Part shown: one piece after another, positions 38,146 to 47,208 of the stretch
Numbering within the stretch: the stretch's first letter is position 1
Layout: each line of letters opens with the position of its first letter
Translations under genes and position numbers: made by a program
Notes under the pieces: model-generated
Databases searched by the model: none
Told to the model about the DNA's origin: nothing
Seen by the model: only the letters and a program-made list of their open reading frames with translations
Assembly (NCBI RefSeq): GCF_900115295.1
Contig: NZ_FOVZ01000002.1
Coordinates: forward strand, 868,001 to 932,000
Origin: Sphingomonas sp. OK281
GTDB taxonomy: Bacteria; Pseudomonadota; Alphaproteobacteria; Sphingomonadales; Sphingomonadaceae
Length of the DNA stretch: 64,000 nucleotides
Reading direction: 5' to 3'

Positions 38146-38868
38146 TCACCCCAGCCGACACGCCCGGATCGCTTCCGGCGCCGGCCGCGGCCCGGTCGCG
38201 CGGAACGTCGCGATGTACCCGCCCGCCGAGGGCATGTCGTCGGTATCGACCTGCGTATAGCCGACCGCCGCGAACTCGCACTTCAGCAGCGCAGGCGGCG
38301 TGCCGTGGTTCTGCGTCGGCCGGTTCGCATCGACCACCACCACCAGCCCGTCCGGCTTCAGCGACGGCCGCAACCGCCACAGGAACTCGTACGGCTGCTC
38401 GATCTCGTGATACATGTGGACCATCAGCACTCGGTCGAAGCTCGCCTCGGGCAGTTTCGGATCGTTCGCCTCGCCCAGCTTCACGCTGACGTTCGCCAGG
38501 TCCTCGCGCGCGACGCGTTCCGCGAGCTGGTCGCGCACCGCCGGGATGATGTCCTCCGCGAGCACGCGGCCGTCCTTGCCGACCCGCGCCGCGAGACGGA
38601 TCGTGTAATAGCCTTCGCCCGCGCCGATATCCGCGACCGTCATGCCCTTGCGGATCTCGCCCTTGTTCATGACCTCGCCGGCCTCGTTGAGCCGGTCGCG
38701 CGCTTCCTCGTTCGACCAGCGCGTCGAGACGATCGACGCGACCGGACGGTCGGCGGCGGGGAAGACCGGCCCCTTGGGCTCGCGCTTGATCAGCGGCTTG
38801 CTACCGTCGCACGCTGCGAGCAGGAACACCGGCGACAGCATCAGGGCAAGGACACCCCGCAAGCTCAA
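38146..38868 (-). CDS. Class I SAM-dependent methyltransferase with lipoprotein signal
   Basis: 240 residues. It starts at a TTG overlapping the prfB stop (TTGA), with GGAGG 7 nt upstream. This start gives MSLRGVLALMLSPVFLLAAC, a complete lipoprotein signal peptide with Cys20. The downstream ATG at 38841 would cut the signal short. SAM-binding motif I is ADIGAGEGYYTIRLA near residue 75, followed by LMVHMYHEIEQPYE and LKPDGLVVVVDANRP. Predicted methyltransferases with signal peptides are a known but uncharacterised group; SAM is not known in the periplasm, so the ligand may differ. Confidence 0.82.
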   Translation of the reverse strand: MSLRGVLALMLSPVFLLAACDGSKPLIKREPKGPVFPAADRPVASIVSTRWSNEEARDRLNEAGEVMNKGEIRKGMTVADIGAGEGYYTIRLAARVGKDGRVLAEDIIPAVRDQLAERVAREDLANVSVKLGEANDPKLPEASFDRVLMVHMYHEIEQPYEFLWRLRPSLKPDGLVVVVDANRPTQNHGTPPALLKCEFAAVGYTQVDTDDMPSAGGYIATFRATGPRPAPEAIRACRLG

Positions 38869-39992
38869 TCGACGTCCTCCACCTCGACGGCCTCGCCGGT
38901 CACGCGCTGCGACAGCGCCGCTGCCATGAACATCTCGAGATCGCCGTCGAGCACGTCCGACGGGCTGGTCGACACCACGCCGGTGCGCAGGTCCTTCACC
39001 ATCTGGTACGGCTGAAGCACGTACGATCGGATCTGGTGACCCCAGCCGATGTCGGTCTTGCCGGCGTTCTCGGCATTCGCCGCAGTCTCGCGGATCGCCA
39101 GTTCGCGCTCGTACAGACGTGCGCGGAGCTGGTTGTACGCCTCGGCCTTGTTCTTGTGCTGCGAGCGCTGGTTTTGGCACTGCACGACGATCCCGGTCGG
39201 GATGTGCGTGATGCGCACCGCCGAATCGGTCGTGTTGATGTGCTGGCCGCCGGCACCCGACGCACGATACGTGTCGATGCGCAGGTCGCTCTCGTTGTAT
39301 TCGACCTCGATATTGTCGTCGACGACCGGATACACCCAGACGCTGGCGAACGACGTATGCCGCCGCGCCGCCGAGTCGTACGGGCTGATCCGGACGAGCC
39401 GGTGCACGCCGCTCTCGGTCTTCGCGTAACCGTACGCGTTCTCGCCTTTCAGCAGCAGCGTCGCCGACTTGATCCCCGCCTGCTCGCCCGAATGCTGGTC
39501 GACCAGCTCGACCTTGAGACCGTGACGCTCGCCCCAGCGCGAATACATTCGGCTGAGCATGCCTGCCCAGTCCTGGCTCTCGGTCCCGCCGGCGCCCGCG
39601 TTGACCTCGATATAGGTGTCGTTCGCGTCGGCTTCGCCTGCCAGCAGCGCCTTGATCTTGTCCTTGTCGGCACGCGCGGCGAGTTCGGCGAGCGACGCAA
39701 CGCCGTCCGCTTCCATCTCGGTATCGCCCTCGGCCTCGGCCATCTCGATCAGTTCGGCGGTGTCCGACAGCTCGCTCTGGATCGCGCGCGTCGCGCTGAT
39801 TGCCTCGTCGAGACGACGACGCTCGCGCATCACCTCCTGCGCGGCCTTGGGATCGGACCAGAGCGCCTGATCCTCGACGCGCGCGTTCAGCTCGTCGAGA
39901 CGACGCAGCGCGCGGTCCCAGTCGAGGAAGCGGCGCAGCAGCGCCAGCGCGTCGTTGATGGTGTCTACGTGAGCCTGCGCTTCGGCGCGCAT
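38865..39992 (-). CDS. prfB: Peptide chain release factor 2
   Basis: A 375-residue class I release factor for UGA and UAA. GGQ lies in SGAGGQHINTTDSAVR, and codon recognition lies in RISPYDSAARRHTSF, where the E. coli SPF tripeptide reads SPY. There is no in-frame UGA or programmed frameshift near codon 26, unlike E. coli. The ATG at 39992 has GGAGAA upstream; an ATG 4 codons earlier is possible. The downstream lipoprotein methyltransferase is translationally coupled to it. Confidence 0.95.
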   Translation of the reverse strand: MRAEAQAHVDTINDALALLRRFLDWDRALRRLDELNARVEDQALWSDPKAAQEVMRERRRLDEAISATRAIQSELSDTAELIEMAEAEGDTEMEADGVASLAELAARADKDKIKALLAGEADANDTYIEVNAGAGGTESQDWAGMLSRMYSRWGERHGLKVELVDQHSGEQAGIKSATLLLKGENAYGYAKTESGVHRLVRISPYDSAARRHTSFASVWVYPVVDDNIEVEYNESDLRIDTYRASGAGGQHINTTDSAVRITHIPTGIVVQCQNQRSQHKNKAEAYNQLRARLYERELAIRETAANAENAGKTDIGWGHQIRSYVLQPYQMVKDLRTGVVSTSPSDVLDGDLEMFMAAALSQRVTGEAVEVEDVD

Positions 39993-40010
39993 GATATTCT
40001 CCAAAAATTC

Positions 40011-40068
40011 CGCCGCCCCGGCGGAGGCCGGGGAAATTTCGTCGTCCCGGCGGAGGCCGGGATCGCCG
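40011..40068. repeat. Two half-units of family B/C type repeats
   Basis: CCCCGGCGGAGGCCGGGG and CCCGGCGGAGGCCGGG stand in direct orientation 32 bp apart, without the complementary arm of a full element. They fill the short prfB-mrcA gap. Confidence 0.7.
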
Positions 40069-40126
40069 TCCCAAGCGAGCGGGGCGGGTCACCGGCGGGC
40101 GCCGGGATGACGTCTATATAAGCGCG

Positions 40127-42646
40127 CTAGTAGATTCCGCCTTGTCTTTGCAAGAAATCGCTGTCGCGCGGGGCTTCGGCCTTCTTCACCGCGGTCGTCG
40201 TCGTAGTCGCCGTGGGGGCGACATCCGAGCGTCGTGCAGCGCGGCGCGGTTCGCTCTCGGGCTTGAACGCTTCCCAGATCACCGCGGGCTTGGGATCGCT
40301 CGTATCGGGCCACGTGCCATAGACCGGCCGACCGCTCGCGCGATCGATCCGGACCATGCGGATGCCCGCCGGCGCGCGGAACGGCAGCTTGGGGAGGTCC
40401 TCATACGCTTTCACCGCGAACTGCTTGAAGATCGGTGCGGCGAGCGTACCGCCCTGCGCTGCGCCACCAAGGTTCTTCGGCGTGTCGAACCCGATATACA
40501 GCCCGCCGACGAACTGCGGCGTACCCCCGACGAACCACACGTCGGTCGGGCCGTTGTTGGTGCCGGTCTTGCCGAACATCGGTCGATCGAGATCGCGCAA
40601 CGTCACCGCGGTGCCGCGCTGGACGACGCCTTCGGTGATGTGGACCATCTGGTACGCGGTCATCGCGTCGAGCACCTGGCGCTGGCGCGTGATCGGCCGC
40701 GGCATCGGTTTGCCATCCCAGTCGGGCGCGTTGCAGCGATCGCACGGCCGCCAGTTCTCGGGCCAGATCACCTTGCCGTGACGGTCCTGGACGAAGTCGA
40801 TCAGCGACGGCGGGCCGCCCTTGCCGTTGTTGGCGAGGATCGAATATGCGTTGACCATCCGCCCGACGGTCGTCTCGCCAGCGCCGAGCGCGTAGGAGAG
40901 ATAGGGCGCGTAATCGCCGACGCCCATCTTCTTGATGGTCGCGACGACCTTGGGCATGCCGGTCTGCGCGGCGGCGCGCACGGTCATCAGGTTGCGCGAC
41001 TGCTCGATTCCCCAGCGCATCGTGTGCGGGCCGGACCCGCGCGAATTGCCGAAGTTGCGGAAGCATTTCTGCCCCAGCCGCGCGCCCTGATACACGCAGA
41101 ACGGCCCGTCGACGATGATCGACGCGGGCGTCATCCCGTTGTCGAGCGCGGCGGAATAGACGATCGGCTTGATGGTGGAGCCCGGCTGGCGCATTGCCTG
41201 AGTCGCGCGGTTGAACGCCTGCAAGCGGTCGTCAAAGCCCCCCTGCATCGCCAGAACGCGGCCCGATGCCGGCTCCTCGACGACAAACGCGCCCGAGACC
41301 TTGGGGATCGCTCGCAGCGAGAATTCGCCACCGTCCGGCGCCACCGCGATGATGTCGCCCGTCTTGATCGCGCCGAACGCGTTGCCGCCCTTGCCGCGCA
41401 CCGGCATCTGCGCCGCATAGCGCGGCAGCGTGCCGGTCTTGCCGGTGCGGAAGCCGAGGCTCCAGGCGTTGCCGTCCTTGCCCGTCACGATCGCCGCGAC
41501 CCAGTCGCGGTAGTCGAGCGCGATATTGCTGTTGAGCAGGGGCTGGAGCCAGTTGTCGTCCTCGATCTCGACATGACGGATCGGGCCGTTCCAGCCGCGT
41601 CCGCTGTCGAACCGCACCAGACCATCACGCAAGGCTTGCTGCGCGAGATCCTGCAGCTTCGCGTCGAACGACGTCCGCACCCACAGCCCGCCCGAATAGA
41701 CGCTGTAGGGTCCGTCCTTCGCATTTTCGCCGAACTTCGCCATCAGCTGACGGCGGACTTCCTCGACGAAATAGCCGCCGACGCTCTCGAACTTCGGCGT
41801 CCGCCGCATCACCGCGCCGAGCGGCTCGGCATTGGCCTGGTCATGTTGCGCGCGCGTGATGAAGCCGTTGTCGAGCATCCGGTTGAGCACATAGTTGCGC
41901 CGCGTCATCGCGCGCTCGGTGTTGCGCACCGGATCGTAGTTCGACGGACCCTTGGGCAGGATCGCGAGATACGCCATCTGCGCGAGATCGAGCTGGTCGA
42001 GCTCCTTGTCGAAATACGCATGGCTCGCGGCCTCGACGCCGAACGCGTTGCGGCCGAGCGCGATCTGGTTGAGGTACAGCTCGAGGATCTGTTCCTTGGT
42101 CAGCGTATCCTCGATCTTGTACGCCAGCACCGCCTCGCGCAGTTTGCGCGACGGCGAATAGGCGTTGCCGATCAACAGGTTCTTGGCGACCTGCTGCGTG
42201 ATCGTCGAGCCGCCCTTGGCGCGTTTGCCGGTGCCGAGCTTGGTCGCATAATCGTACACCGCACCGGCGAGGCCGGGATAATCGACGCCGTGATGCTCGA
42301 AGAACGACTTGTCCTCGGCGGCGAGGAACGCCTTCACCAGCAGCGGCGGATATTCGGCGTAGCTCAGTTCCACGCGGCGTTCGCGGGCGTAGCTGTGGAT
42401 CGGCGTGCCATCAATTCCGCGGACGTTGGTCGGCAGCGGTGGCTCGTACGTCCGCAGCGTGTCCACGGAAGGGAGGTCGCGCATGACCGCGAACCAGAAC
42501 GCGAAGATCGCGACGAAGCCGAGCACGACCAGCACCAGCGCCGCCTTGGTCCACCGACTCGCCCAGGCGCGCGCGACCCTGCCGCGCAGCCGGTCGGAAG
42601 TGCGGCCTGTCGCCGTCGTCGAGGTGGGGGAGGGATCGGACGCCAT
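40127..42646 (-). CDS. mrcA: Penicillin-binding protein 1A (bifunctional)
   Basis: An 839-residue bifunctional peptidoglycan synthase. A cytoplasmic N-tail and a membrane anchor at residues about 36-55 precede the GT51 transglycosylase with AEDKSFFEHHGVD and KGGSTITQQVAKN. After a linker, the transpeptidase has the active-site Ser in GSTIK, the SRN motif in QSRNLM and KTGT near the end. Length and PBP1A-type OB insert fit alphaproteobacteria. The C-terminal tail is disordered and rich in Thr and Ala. Confidence 0.96.
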   Translation of the reverse strand: MASDPSPTSTTATGRTSDRLRGRVARAWASRWTKAALVLVVLGFVAIFAFWFAVMRDLPSVDTLRTYEPPLPTNVRGIDGTPIHSYARERRVELSYAEYPPLLVKAFLAAEDKSFFEHHGVDYPGLAGAVYDYATKLGTGKRAKGGSTITQQVAKNLLIGNAYSPSRKLREAVLAYKIEDTLTKEQILELYLNQIALGRNAFGVEAASHAYFDKELDQLDLAQMAYLAILPKGPSNYDPVRNTERAMTRRNYVLNRMLDNGFITRAQHDQANAEPLGAVMRRTPKFESVGGYFVEEVRRQLMAKFGENAKDGPYSVYSGGLWVRTSFDAKLQDLAQQALRDGLVRFDSGRGWNGPIRHVEIEDDNWLQPLLNSNIALDYRDWVAAIVTGKDGNAWSLGFRTGKTGTLPRYAAQMPVRGKGGNAFGAIKTGDIIAVAPDGGEFSLRAIPKVSGAFVVEEPASGRVLAMQGGFDDRLQAFNRATQAMRQPGSTIKPIVYSAALDNGMTPASIIVDGPFCVYQGARLGQKCFRNFGNSRGSGPHTMRWGIEQSRNLMTVRAAAQTGMPKVVATIKKMGVGDYAPYLSYALGAGETTVGRMVNAYSILANNGKGGPPSLIDFVQDRHGKVIWPENWRPCDRCNAPDWDGKPMPRPITRQRQVLDAMTAYQMVHITEGVVQRGTAVTLRDLDRPMFGKTGTNNGPTDVWFVGGTPQFVGGLYIGFDTPKNLGGAAQGGTLAAPIFKQFAVKAYEDLPKLPFRAPAGIRMVRIDRASGRPVYGTWPDTSDPKPAVIWEAFKPESEPRRAARRSDVAPTATTTTTAVKKAEAPRDSDFLQRQGGIY

Positions 42647-42777
42647 GATTACTGCCGCAGCGTCTAGCAGGTTCGCGGGCGCTTGCCAGCCTTCGGTGGT
42701 CGGGGGGCGAGGCGGGCTGTCGCAACGCGTTCGTCAGCGACAAACTCGTTCGGTGCCCGATCCATCCGGATATGTGC

Positions 42778-42883
42778 ACCACCCCGGCGGAGGCCGGGGC
42801 CCAATTGGAGACGTGGCAGTAACGGAGCGCAACGGCCTTCACCGCCGTTTCCCAATTGGACCCCGGCCTTCGCCGGGGCGGTG
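42778..42883. repeat. Palindromic intergenic repeat, family B, copy 5
   Basis: Arms CACCCCGGCGGAGGCCGGGG and complement, inner CCCAATTGG. Between divergent mrcA and hrpB, 77 bp from a family C copy. Confidence 0.92.
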
Positions 42884-42959
42884 TGGGATGGAATATACGT
42901 GATTGGCTGATCAAGGTCCGCCAACCGTGCTGAAGGCCGGGGAGTGTTCTCTCCGAACA

Positions 42960-43055
42960 CGTCATCCCTGCGAAGGCGGGGGCCCATAACCTCCGGCACC
43001 TGCGACTTCATCGCGAGGTCAGCCAATATGGGTTCCCGCCTCCGCGGGAATGACA
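42960..43055. repeat. Palindromic repeat, family C, copy 2
   Basis: CGTCATCCCTGCGAAGGCGG to GCGGGAATGACAG, inner CCCATA / TATGGG, loop with CCTGCGACTTCATCGCGAGG. It matches the copy at 24609. Confidence 0.9.
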
Positions 43056-43122
43056 GCGCAGTGAGTACTGCTTCCGACGACAAAACCTGTCGCCAACCCC
43101 GCTACTGTGGCAGCAGGCGCGC

Positions 43123-45651
43123 ATGACCCCGCCGCCGCTCCCGATCCTCGCCGTACTTCCCGACCTCCTCGCCACTCTCCGCGACCGCACCTCCGCGGTC
43201 CTCGTTGCCCCCCCAGGCGCTGGCAAGACCACCGCGGTAGCGCCGGCCCTCCTCACCGAACCCTGGTGCACCGGCGAGATTCTCCTCCTATCCCCCCGCC
43301 GCCTGGCCGCGCGCGCGGCCGCCGAACGCATGGCCTCGACCGTTGGCGAGCCCGTCGGCCAGACCTTCGGCTACGCCACCCGCATGGACAGCAAGCGCTC
43401 CGCCGCGACCCGCGTGACGGTGGTCACGGAGGGCATATTCGTCGTCCGTATCCAGGCCGACCCCGAACTTGCTGGCGTCTCGGCCGTGCTGTTCGACGAA
43501 GTCCACGAACGCAGCCTCGACGGCGATTTCGGCCTCGCGCTGGCGCTCGACGTGCAAGCCGGCTTTCGCCCTGATCTCCGCATCGTCGCGATGTCCGCAA
43601 CGCTCGACGGTGCAAGGTTCGCGGCTTTAATGGACGAGGCTCCCGTCATCGAGAGCGAAGGCCGAAGCTATCCGCTGACCCTCCGTCACATCGGCCGCCA
43701 AGCCGAACTCCGCATCGAGGACTCGGTCGCGTCCGCGATCCGCCGCGCACTCGGCGAAGCGGAGGGGGGCGTGCTAGCCTTCCTCCCCGGCGTCGCGGAG
43801 ATCGAGCGCACCGCCGACCGCCTCGCTAACCTCCCCGACGACATCGTCCTGCACGAACTCCACGGCAGCCTCGATCCCGCCGCGCAACGCGCGGCGATCC
43901 TCCCCGAGCCCGACGGTCGGCGCAAAGTCGTGCTCGCTACCAGCATCGCCGAGACCAGTTTGACGCTCGACGGCATCCGCATCGTCGTCGACTCCGGGCT
44001 CGCGAGACGCCCGCGCTACGACCGCGCGGCGGGGATGACGCGCCTGGTCACCGAGCGTGCGAGCCAGGCGGCGGTCACGCAACGCGCCGGCCGCGCCGCG
44101 CGGCTGGGGCCGGGCGTCGCGTATCGGTTGTGGGAAGAGGCGGCGACCGCCGGGCTTCCGCGGTACGATCCGCCCGAAATCCTTGAGGCGGACCTGTCCG
44201 CACTGGTGCTCGCCTGTGCATTATGGGGTGTCGGCGATCCGCGCGACCTCCGCTGGATCGACCCGCCCCCCGCCGCCGCGATCGACGAGGCGATGGCGCG
44301 GCTGACGACGCTGGAGGCGATCGAGGATGGCCGCCCAACTCCGCATGGCCGCGCGATAGCTAAACTCCCGATGCCACCAAGACTGGCGCACATGCTGCTG
44401 CGAGCGGGGGAGCGCGGGTTGGCAAATGTAGCGGCGCAAATCGCGGTGCTGCTAGGCGAACGCGGCATTGGCGGGCAGGACGTCGATCTGGAAACCCGCC
44501 TCCGCCGCTGGAAAACCGAACGCGGTTCGAAGGCGCAGGCGGCACGCGCCATGGCGGATAGGTGGGCGAAACTTGCCCCCCCTCCCGCAAGCGGGAGGGG
44601 GCTGGGGGGTGGGCTCGCGCCATCCGCGTCGCGCGACGTCGAGGCCGGGCGCCCCCCCCCCAGCCCCCTCCCGCTTGCGGGAGGGGGGGCAGAAGTGTGT
44701 GTCGCGCTCGGCTTCCCTGACCGGGTCGCACGCCGCCGTGACCCGTCCGGCGAAACCTGGGCCTCGGTCGGCGGCCGCGGGTTCAAGCTCGACCCGACCT
44801 CGCAGCTCGCCCGCTCCGAATGGCTCGCCGTCGCCGACACGCAGGGCTCGGCCGCTGGCGCGCGCATTCTCTCCGCCGTAGCGATCGACCAGGCCACCGT
44901 CGAAACTCTCTTCGCCGATCGCATCGAATCCCGTCGCACCGTCACGTTCGATTCCACAACCGGCGGCATCCAGACGCTGCGCGAACGCCGCCTCGGCGCG
45001 ATCCGCCTGTCGAGCGGTCCCGACAGTGGCGCCGATCCCGACGCCATCCTCGCCGCACTGGTGGAGGGCGTCCGCGAGCACGGCTTCGCGCTGCTACCGT
45101 GGAGCGATGGCGCCCGAGCCCTGCGCGACCGTGCCGCCTATGCGGGCGTACCGCTCGACGACGAAACCCTGCTCGACCGCGTCGACGAATGGCTCGCCCC
45201 GCTTCTGACCGGCAAGCGCCGACTCGACGCGATCGTCTCCGGCGCGCTCGCCGAAGCCTTGCGCAACCTGCTCGGCTGGGACGCGATGCAGACGATCAAC
45301 CGGCTCGCCCCGCCCGATTTCACCAGCCCCGCCGGCAGCACGCACGCGATCGATTACGCCGCGGAAGGAGGGCCCCGAGTCGAACTCCGCGTGCAAGCCC
45401 TGTTCGGCCTCGCGGTGCATCCGACGATCGGCGAGGCTCGCGTACCGCTGGTGCTGAGCCTCACATCCCCCGCCGGCCGCCCGATCCAGACGACGCGAGA
45501 CCTGCCCGGTTTCTGGGCGGGCAGCTGGACCGCGGTGGCGAAGGAAATGCGCGGCCGCTACCCCAAGCATCCCTGGCCCGACGACCCCGCCGCAGCGTCC
45601 GCCACGCTGCGCACGAAAAAGGCGGATGCAAGGGCCGCCGGTTCGCGATAA
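43123..45651 (+). CDS. hrpB: ATP-dependent helicase HrpB with inserted palindromic element
   Basis: An 842-residue DExH-box helicase. Walker A is APPGAGKTT near residue 30, the DEAH-like box is LFDEVHER, and motif III is MSATLDG; motif VI is TQRAGRAARLG. The HA2/OB and HrpB C-terminal domains follow. Residues about 485-523, after MADRWAKL and before CVALGFPDRVARR, are a Pro/Gly-rich stretch coded by repeat DNA; without it the sequence would run through normally. HrpB is a poorly understood RNA helicase, non-essential in E. coli. An 8-bp gap leads to the next gene. Confidence 0.95.
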   Translation: MTPPPLPILAVLPDLLATLRDRTSAVLVAPPGAGKTTAVAPALLTEPWCTGEILLLSPRRLAARAAAERMASTVGEPVGQTFGYATRMDSKRSAATRVTVVTEGIFVVRIQADPELAGVSAVLFDEVHERSLDGDFGLALALDVQAGFRPDLRIVAMSATLDGARFAALMDEAPVIESEGRSYPLTLRHIGRQAELRIEDSVASAIRRALGEAEGGVLAFLPGVAEIERTADRLANLPDDIVLHELHGSLDPAAQRAAILPEPDGRRKVVLATSIAETSLTLDGIRIVVDSGLARRPRYDRAAGMTRLVTERASQAAVTQRAGRAARLGPGVAYRLWEEAATAGLPRYDPPEILEADLSALVLACALWGVGDPRDLRWIDPPPAAAIDEAMARLTTLEAIEDGRPTPHGRAIAKLPMPPRLAHMLLRAGERGLANVAAQIAVLLGERGIGGQDVDLETRLRRWKTERGSKAQAARAMADRWAKLAPPPASGRGLGGGLAPSASRDVEAGRPPPSPLPLAGGGAEVCVALGFPDRVARRRDPSGETWASVGGRGFKLDPTSQLARSEWLAVADTQGSAAGARILSAVAIDQATVETLFADRIESRRTVTFDSTTGGIQTLRERRLGAIRLSSGPDSGADPDAILAALVEGVREHGFALLPWSDGARALRDRAAYAGVPLDDETLLDRVDEWLAPLLTGKRRLDAIVSGALAEALRNLLGWDAMQTINRLAPPDFTSPAGSTHAIDYAAEGGPRVELRVQALFGLAVHPTIGEARVPLVLSLTSPAGRPIQTTRDLPGFWAGSWTAVAKEMRGRYPKHPWPDDPAAASATLRTKKADARAAGSR
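44575..44691. repeat. Palindromic element (family E) inside hrpB
   Basis: The left arm CCCCTCCCGCAAGCGGGAGG and the right arm CCTCCCGCTTGCGGGAGG flank a 50-bp loop. It reads PPASGRGLGGG...[12 protein letters not shown], so the right arm is translated in a different frame from the same arm in ylxR. Confidence 0.93.
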
Positions 45652-45659
45652 GGGGGCTC

Positions 45660-45941
45660 ATGCCAACCGCCCGTATCTTTCAGCGCCCCAAGAACGCCAT
45701 GCAGTCCGGCAAGCACCGGACCGACGCCTGGCAGCTCGAATTCGAACCCTCGGAGCCCAAGCGCCCCGACCCGCTCACCGGCTGGGCCGGCAGCGGCGAC
45801 ACCCGCGATCAACTGCGCTTGCTGTTCCCGACCGCGGAAGCCGCGATCGCGCACTGCGAGCGGGAAGGTTTCGGCTACACCGTCGTGCCGGCACCGCAGA
45901 AGACGCTGAAGCTGCAGAGCTACGCGGACAATTTCAAGTAA
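45660..45941 (+). CDS. ETC complex I subunit, NDUFS4/NuoQ-like
   Basis: A 93-residue protein matching the bacterial homologue of mitochondrial complex I accessory subunit NDUFS4. Family features: ARIFQRPKNAMQSGKH start, WQLEFEP, the PLTGWAGSGDT segment and the C-terminal KSYADNFK-like ending (QSYADNFK). It binds at the peripheral arm of NADH dehydrogenase. It is 8 bp downstream of hrpB with AAGGGGG as ribosome-binding site, so probably cotranscribed. Confidence 0.92.
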   Translation: MPTARIFQRPKNAMQSGKHRTDAWQLEFEPSEPKRPDPLTGWAGSGDTRDQLRLLFPTAEAAIAHCEREGFGYTVVPAPQKTLKLQSYADNFK

Positions 45942-45976
45942 GCCCGCGGGAGCGGCGCTAGGCCCTCCCGTACGTC

Positions 45977-46033
45977 CTTGTTCTCCCGCGAAGGCGGGAG
46001 CCCAGTCTGGGTCCCCGCCTTCGCGGGGAAACA
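45977..46033. repeat. Palindromic intergenic repeat, family A, copy 10
   Basis: Fills the convergent gap between the complex I subunit and NUDIX genes. Confidence 0.9.
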
Positions 46034-46041
46034 GGTCTTGG

Positions 46042-46545
46042 TTAGAGTATCGACCCCGCCAGAATCAGCAGCATCTTGGTATCGATCGCCACGCCAGCCT
46101 TACGCTTCTCCGCCACGAACGCCGGCACGTCCGCCAGTGCCACCCGGTGCACGGTAATGTTCTCGTCACCATCCCCGCCGCCGTCGCTTACCTTCGTTAG
46201 CCCGGTCGCGCGGACCAGCGTGAAGCATTCCGACGTCATCCCGGGCGACGAATAGAACACGCCAAGATCCTCGATCGCGTCTGCGCGGTAGCCGGTCTCT
46301 TCCTCTAGCTCGCGGCCGGCCGCCACCGCGACGCTCTCGCCCGCGGTTTCGTCACCGACCAGCCCGGCCGGCAGTTCGAGACATGCGCGGCCCAGCGGCA
46401 CGCGAAACTGCTCCACCAGGATCACGTCGCCTTCGTCGATCGCGATGATCACCGCCGCCGCGATCTCGCCCTGGCGCGCGGCGAATTCCCACGTGCCCTC
46501 GGTCTGCACGGTCAGGAATTTTCCGGCCCATACGGTCTTGCTCAT
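46042..46545 (-). CDS. NUDIX hydrolase (ADP-ribose pyrophosphatase type)
   Basis: A 167-residue enzyme. The Nudix box GDETAGESVAVAAGRELEEE continues TG, matching Gx5Ex7REUxEExGU at residues about 64-86. The upstream VEQFRVPLGRACLELPAGL stretch is that of ADP-ribose/ADP-sugar pyrophosphatases. It overlaps the upstream TPM gene by 4 bp (ATGA) and ends the lemA operon. Confidence 0.92.
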   Translation of the reverse strand: MSKTVWAGKFLTVQTEGTWEFAARQGEIAAAVIIAIDEGDVILVEQFRVPLGRACLELPAGLVGDETAGESVAVAAGRELEEETGYRADAIEDLGVFYSSPGMTSECFTLVRATGLTKVSDGGGDGDENITVHRVALADVPAFVAEKRKAGVAIDTKMLLILAGSIL

Positions 46546-47207
46546 AGTTCGATCAGCCTGTCCGGAAGTTCGTTCACCGGCGCACCGGTCCGCGGGAAAT
46601 GTTCCGCTAGTACCGCGCCGATCTGCGCGACGGCATCCGCCATCCCGTCGGCGGGGCGATCGTCGCGGACACCGGCCAGCACCGCGGCCATCGCTGCGCC
46701 CCAGGTCTCGTTGGGCACGCGCGAGTGGATCGCGTCGTCGGCGATAATCTCCGCGCGGTGCTCGGCCAGCGACAGATACAGCAAGACGCCGGTCGAACCC
46801 TTGGTCCGCTTCTCGGCCCCCGCACGGAACAGGAGCAGAGCCCGCCGCCGCACGCGCCGCGCCTTGGTCGCACCCGGCGTCAGCGCCAGCCGCGCCGGTG
46901 TCCACGCCAGCACCAGCCGCACCGCCAGAAACACCAAGGTCACCAGCACCAGCGCGACCACGTACAGCGCACCCTGCGGTGCCGACTGCCAGGGATCGAC
47001 CAGCGCGTAGATGTGGTCCGCCGCGACCGGGTGGTATGCGAGCAGCGCCAGCGTCAGCAGCATCGCCAGCACGCCCCAGTGCATCGACACATCGTGATAG
47101 GCATCCGACTGCCGTGCGACGATCGTGACGATCTCGCCGGTCGTCGCGGTTTCCGCCTGCGTGACCGCCGCGGTGACGCGGTCGTGGTCGGTGTCGCTCA
47201 ACCGCAT
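46542..47207 (-). CDS. TPM-domain membrane protein (short)
   Basis: 221 residues. The N-terminal RVTAAVTQAETATTGEIVTIVARQSD and the later GVLLYLSLAEHRAEIIADDAIHSRVP segment are TPM (TLP18.3/Psb32/MOLO-1) features. Two hydrophobic segments at about 45-62 and 80-105 interrupt them. Function unknown; TPM proteins are linked to membrane protein repair or quality control. One base separates it from the upstream TPM gene. Confidence 0.85.
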   Translation of the reverse strand: MRLSDTDHDRVTAAVTQAETATTGEIVTIVARQSDAYHDVSMHWGVLAMLLTLALLAYHPVAADHIYALVDPWQSAPQGALYVVALVLVTLVFLAVRLVLAWTPARLALTPGATKARRVRRRALLLFRAGAEKRTKGSTGVLLYLSLAEHRAEIIADDAIHSRVPNETWGAAMAAVLAGVRDDRPADGMADAVAQIGAVLAEHFPRTGAPVNELPDRLIEL

Positions 47208-47208
47208 G

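Noticed and set aside
39900..39992. Programmed frameshift at the start of prfB
   Set aside because: The frame is continuous and no early UGA is present.
38869..40092. N-terminal extension of the methyltransferase frame through prfB
   Set aside because: The 648-codon frame overlaps the conserved prfB in another frame; the TTG start with a Shine-Dalgarno site and lipobox is far better.
40142..42667. 841-codon open frame opposite mrcA
   Set aside because: Antisense to a full PBP1A with all motifs. It is Arg/Ala-rich with no domain and reflects the codon bias of a high-GC gene.
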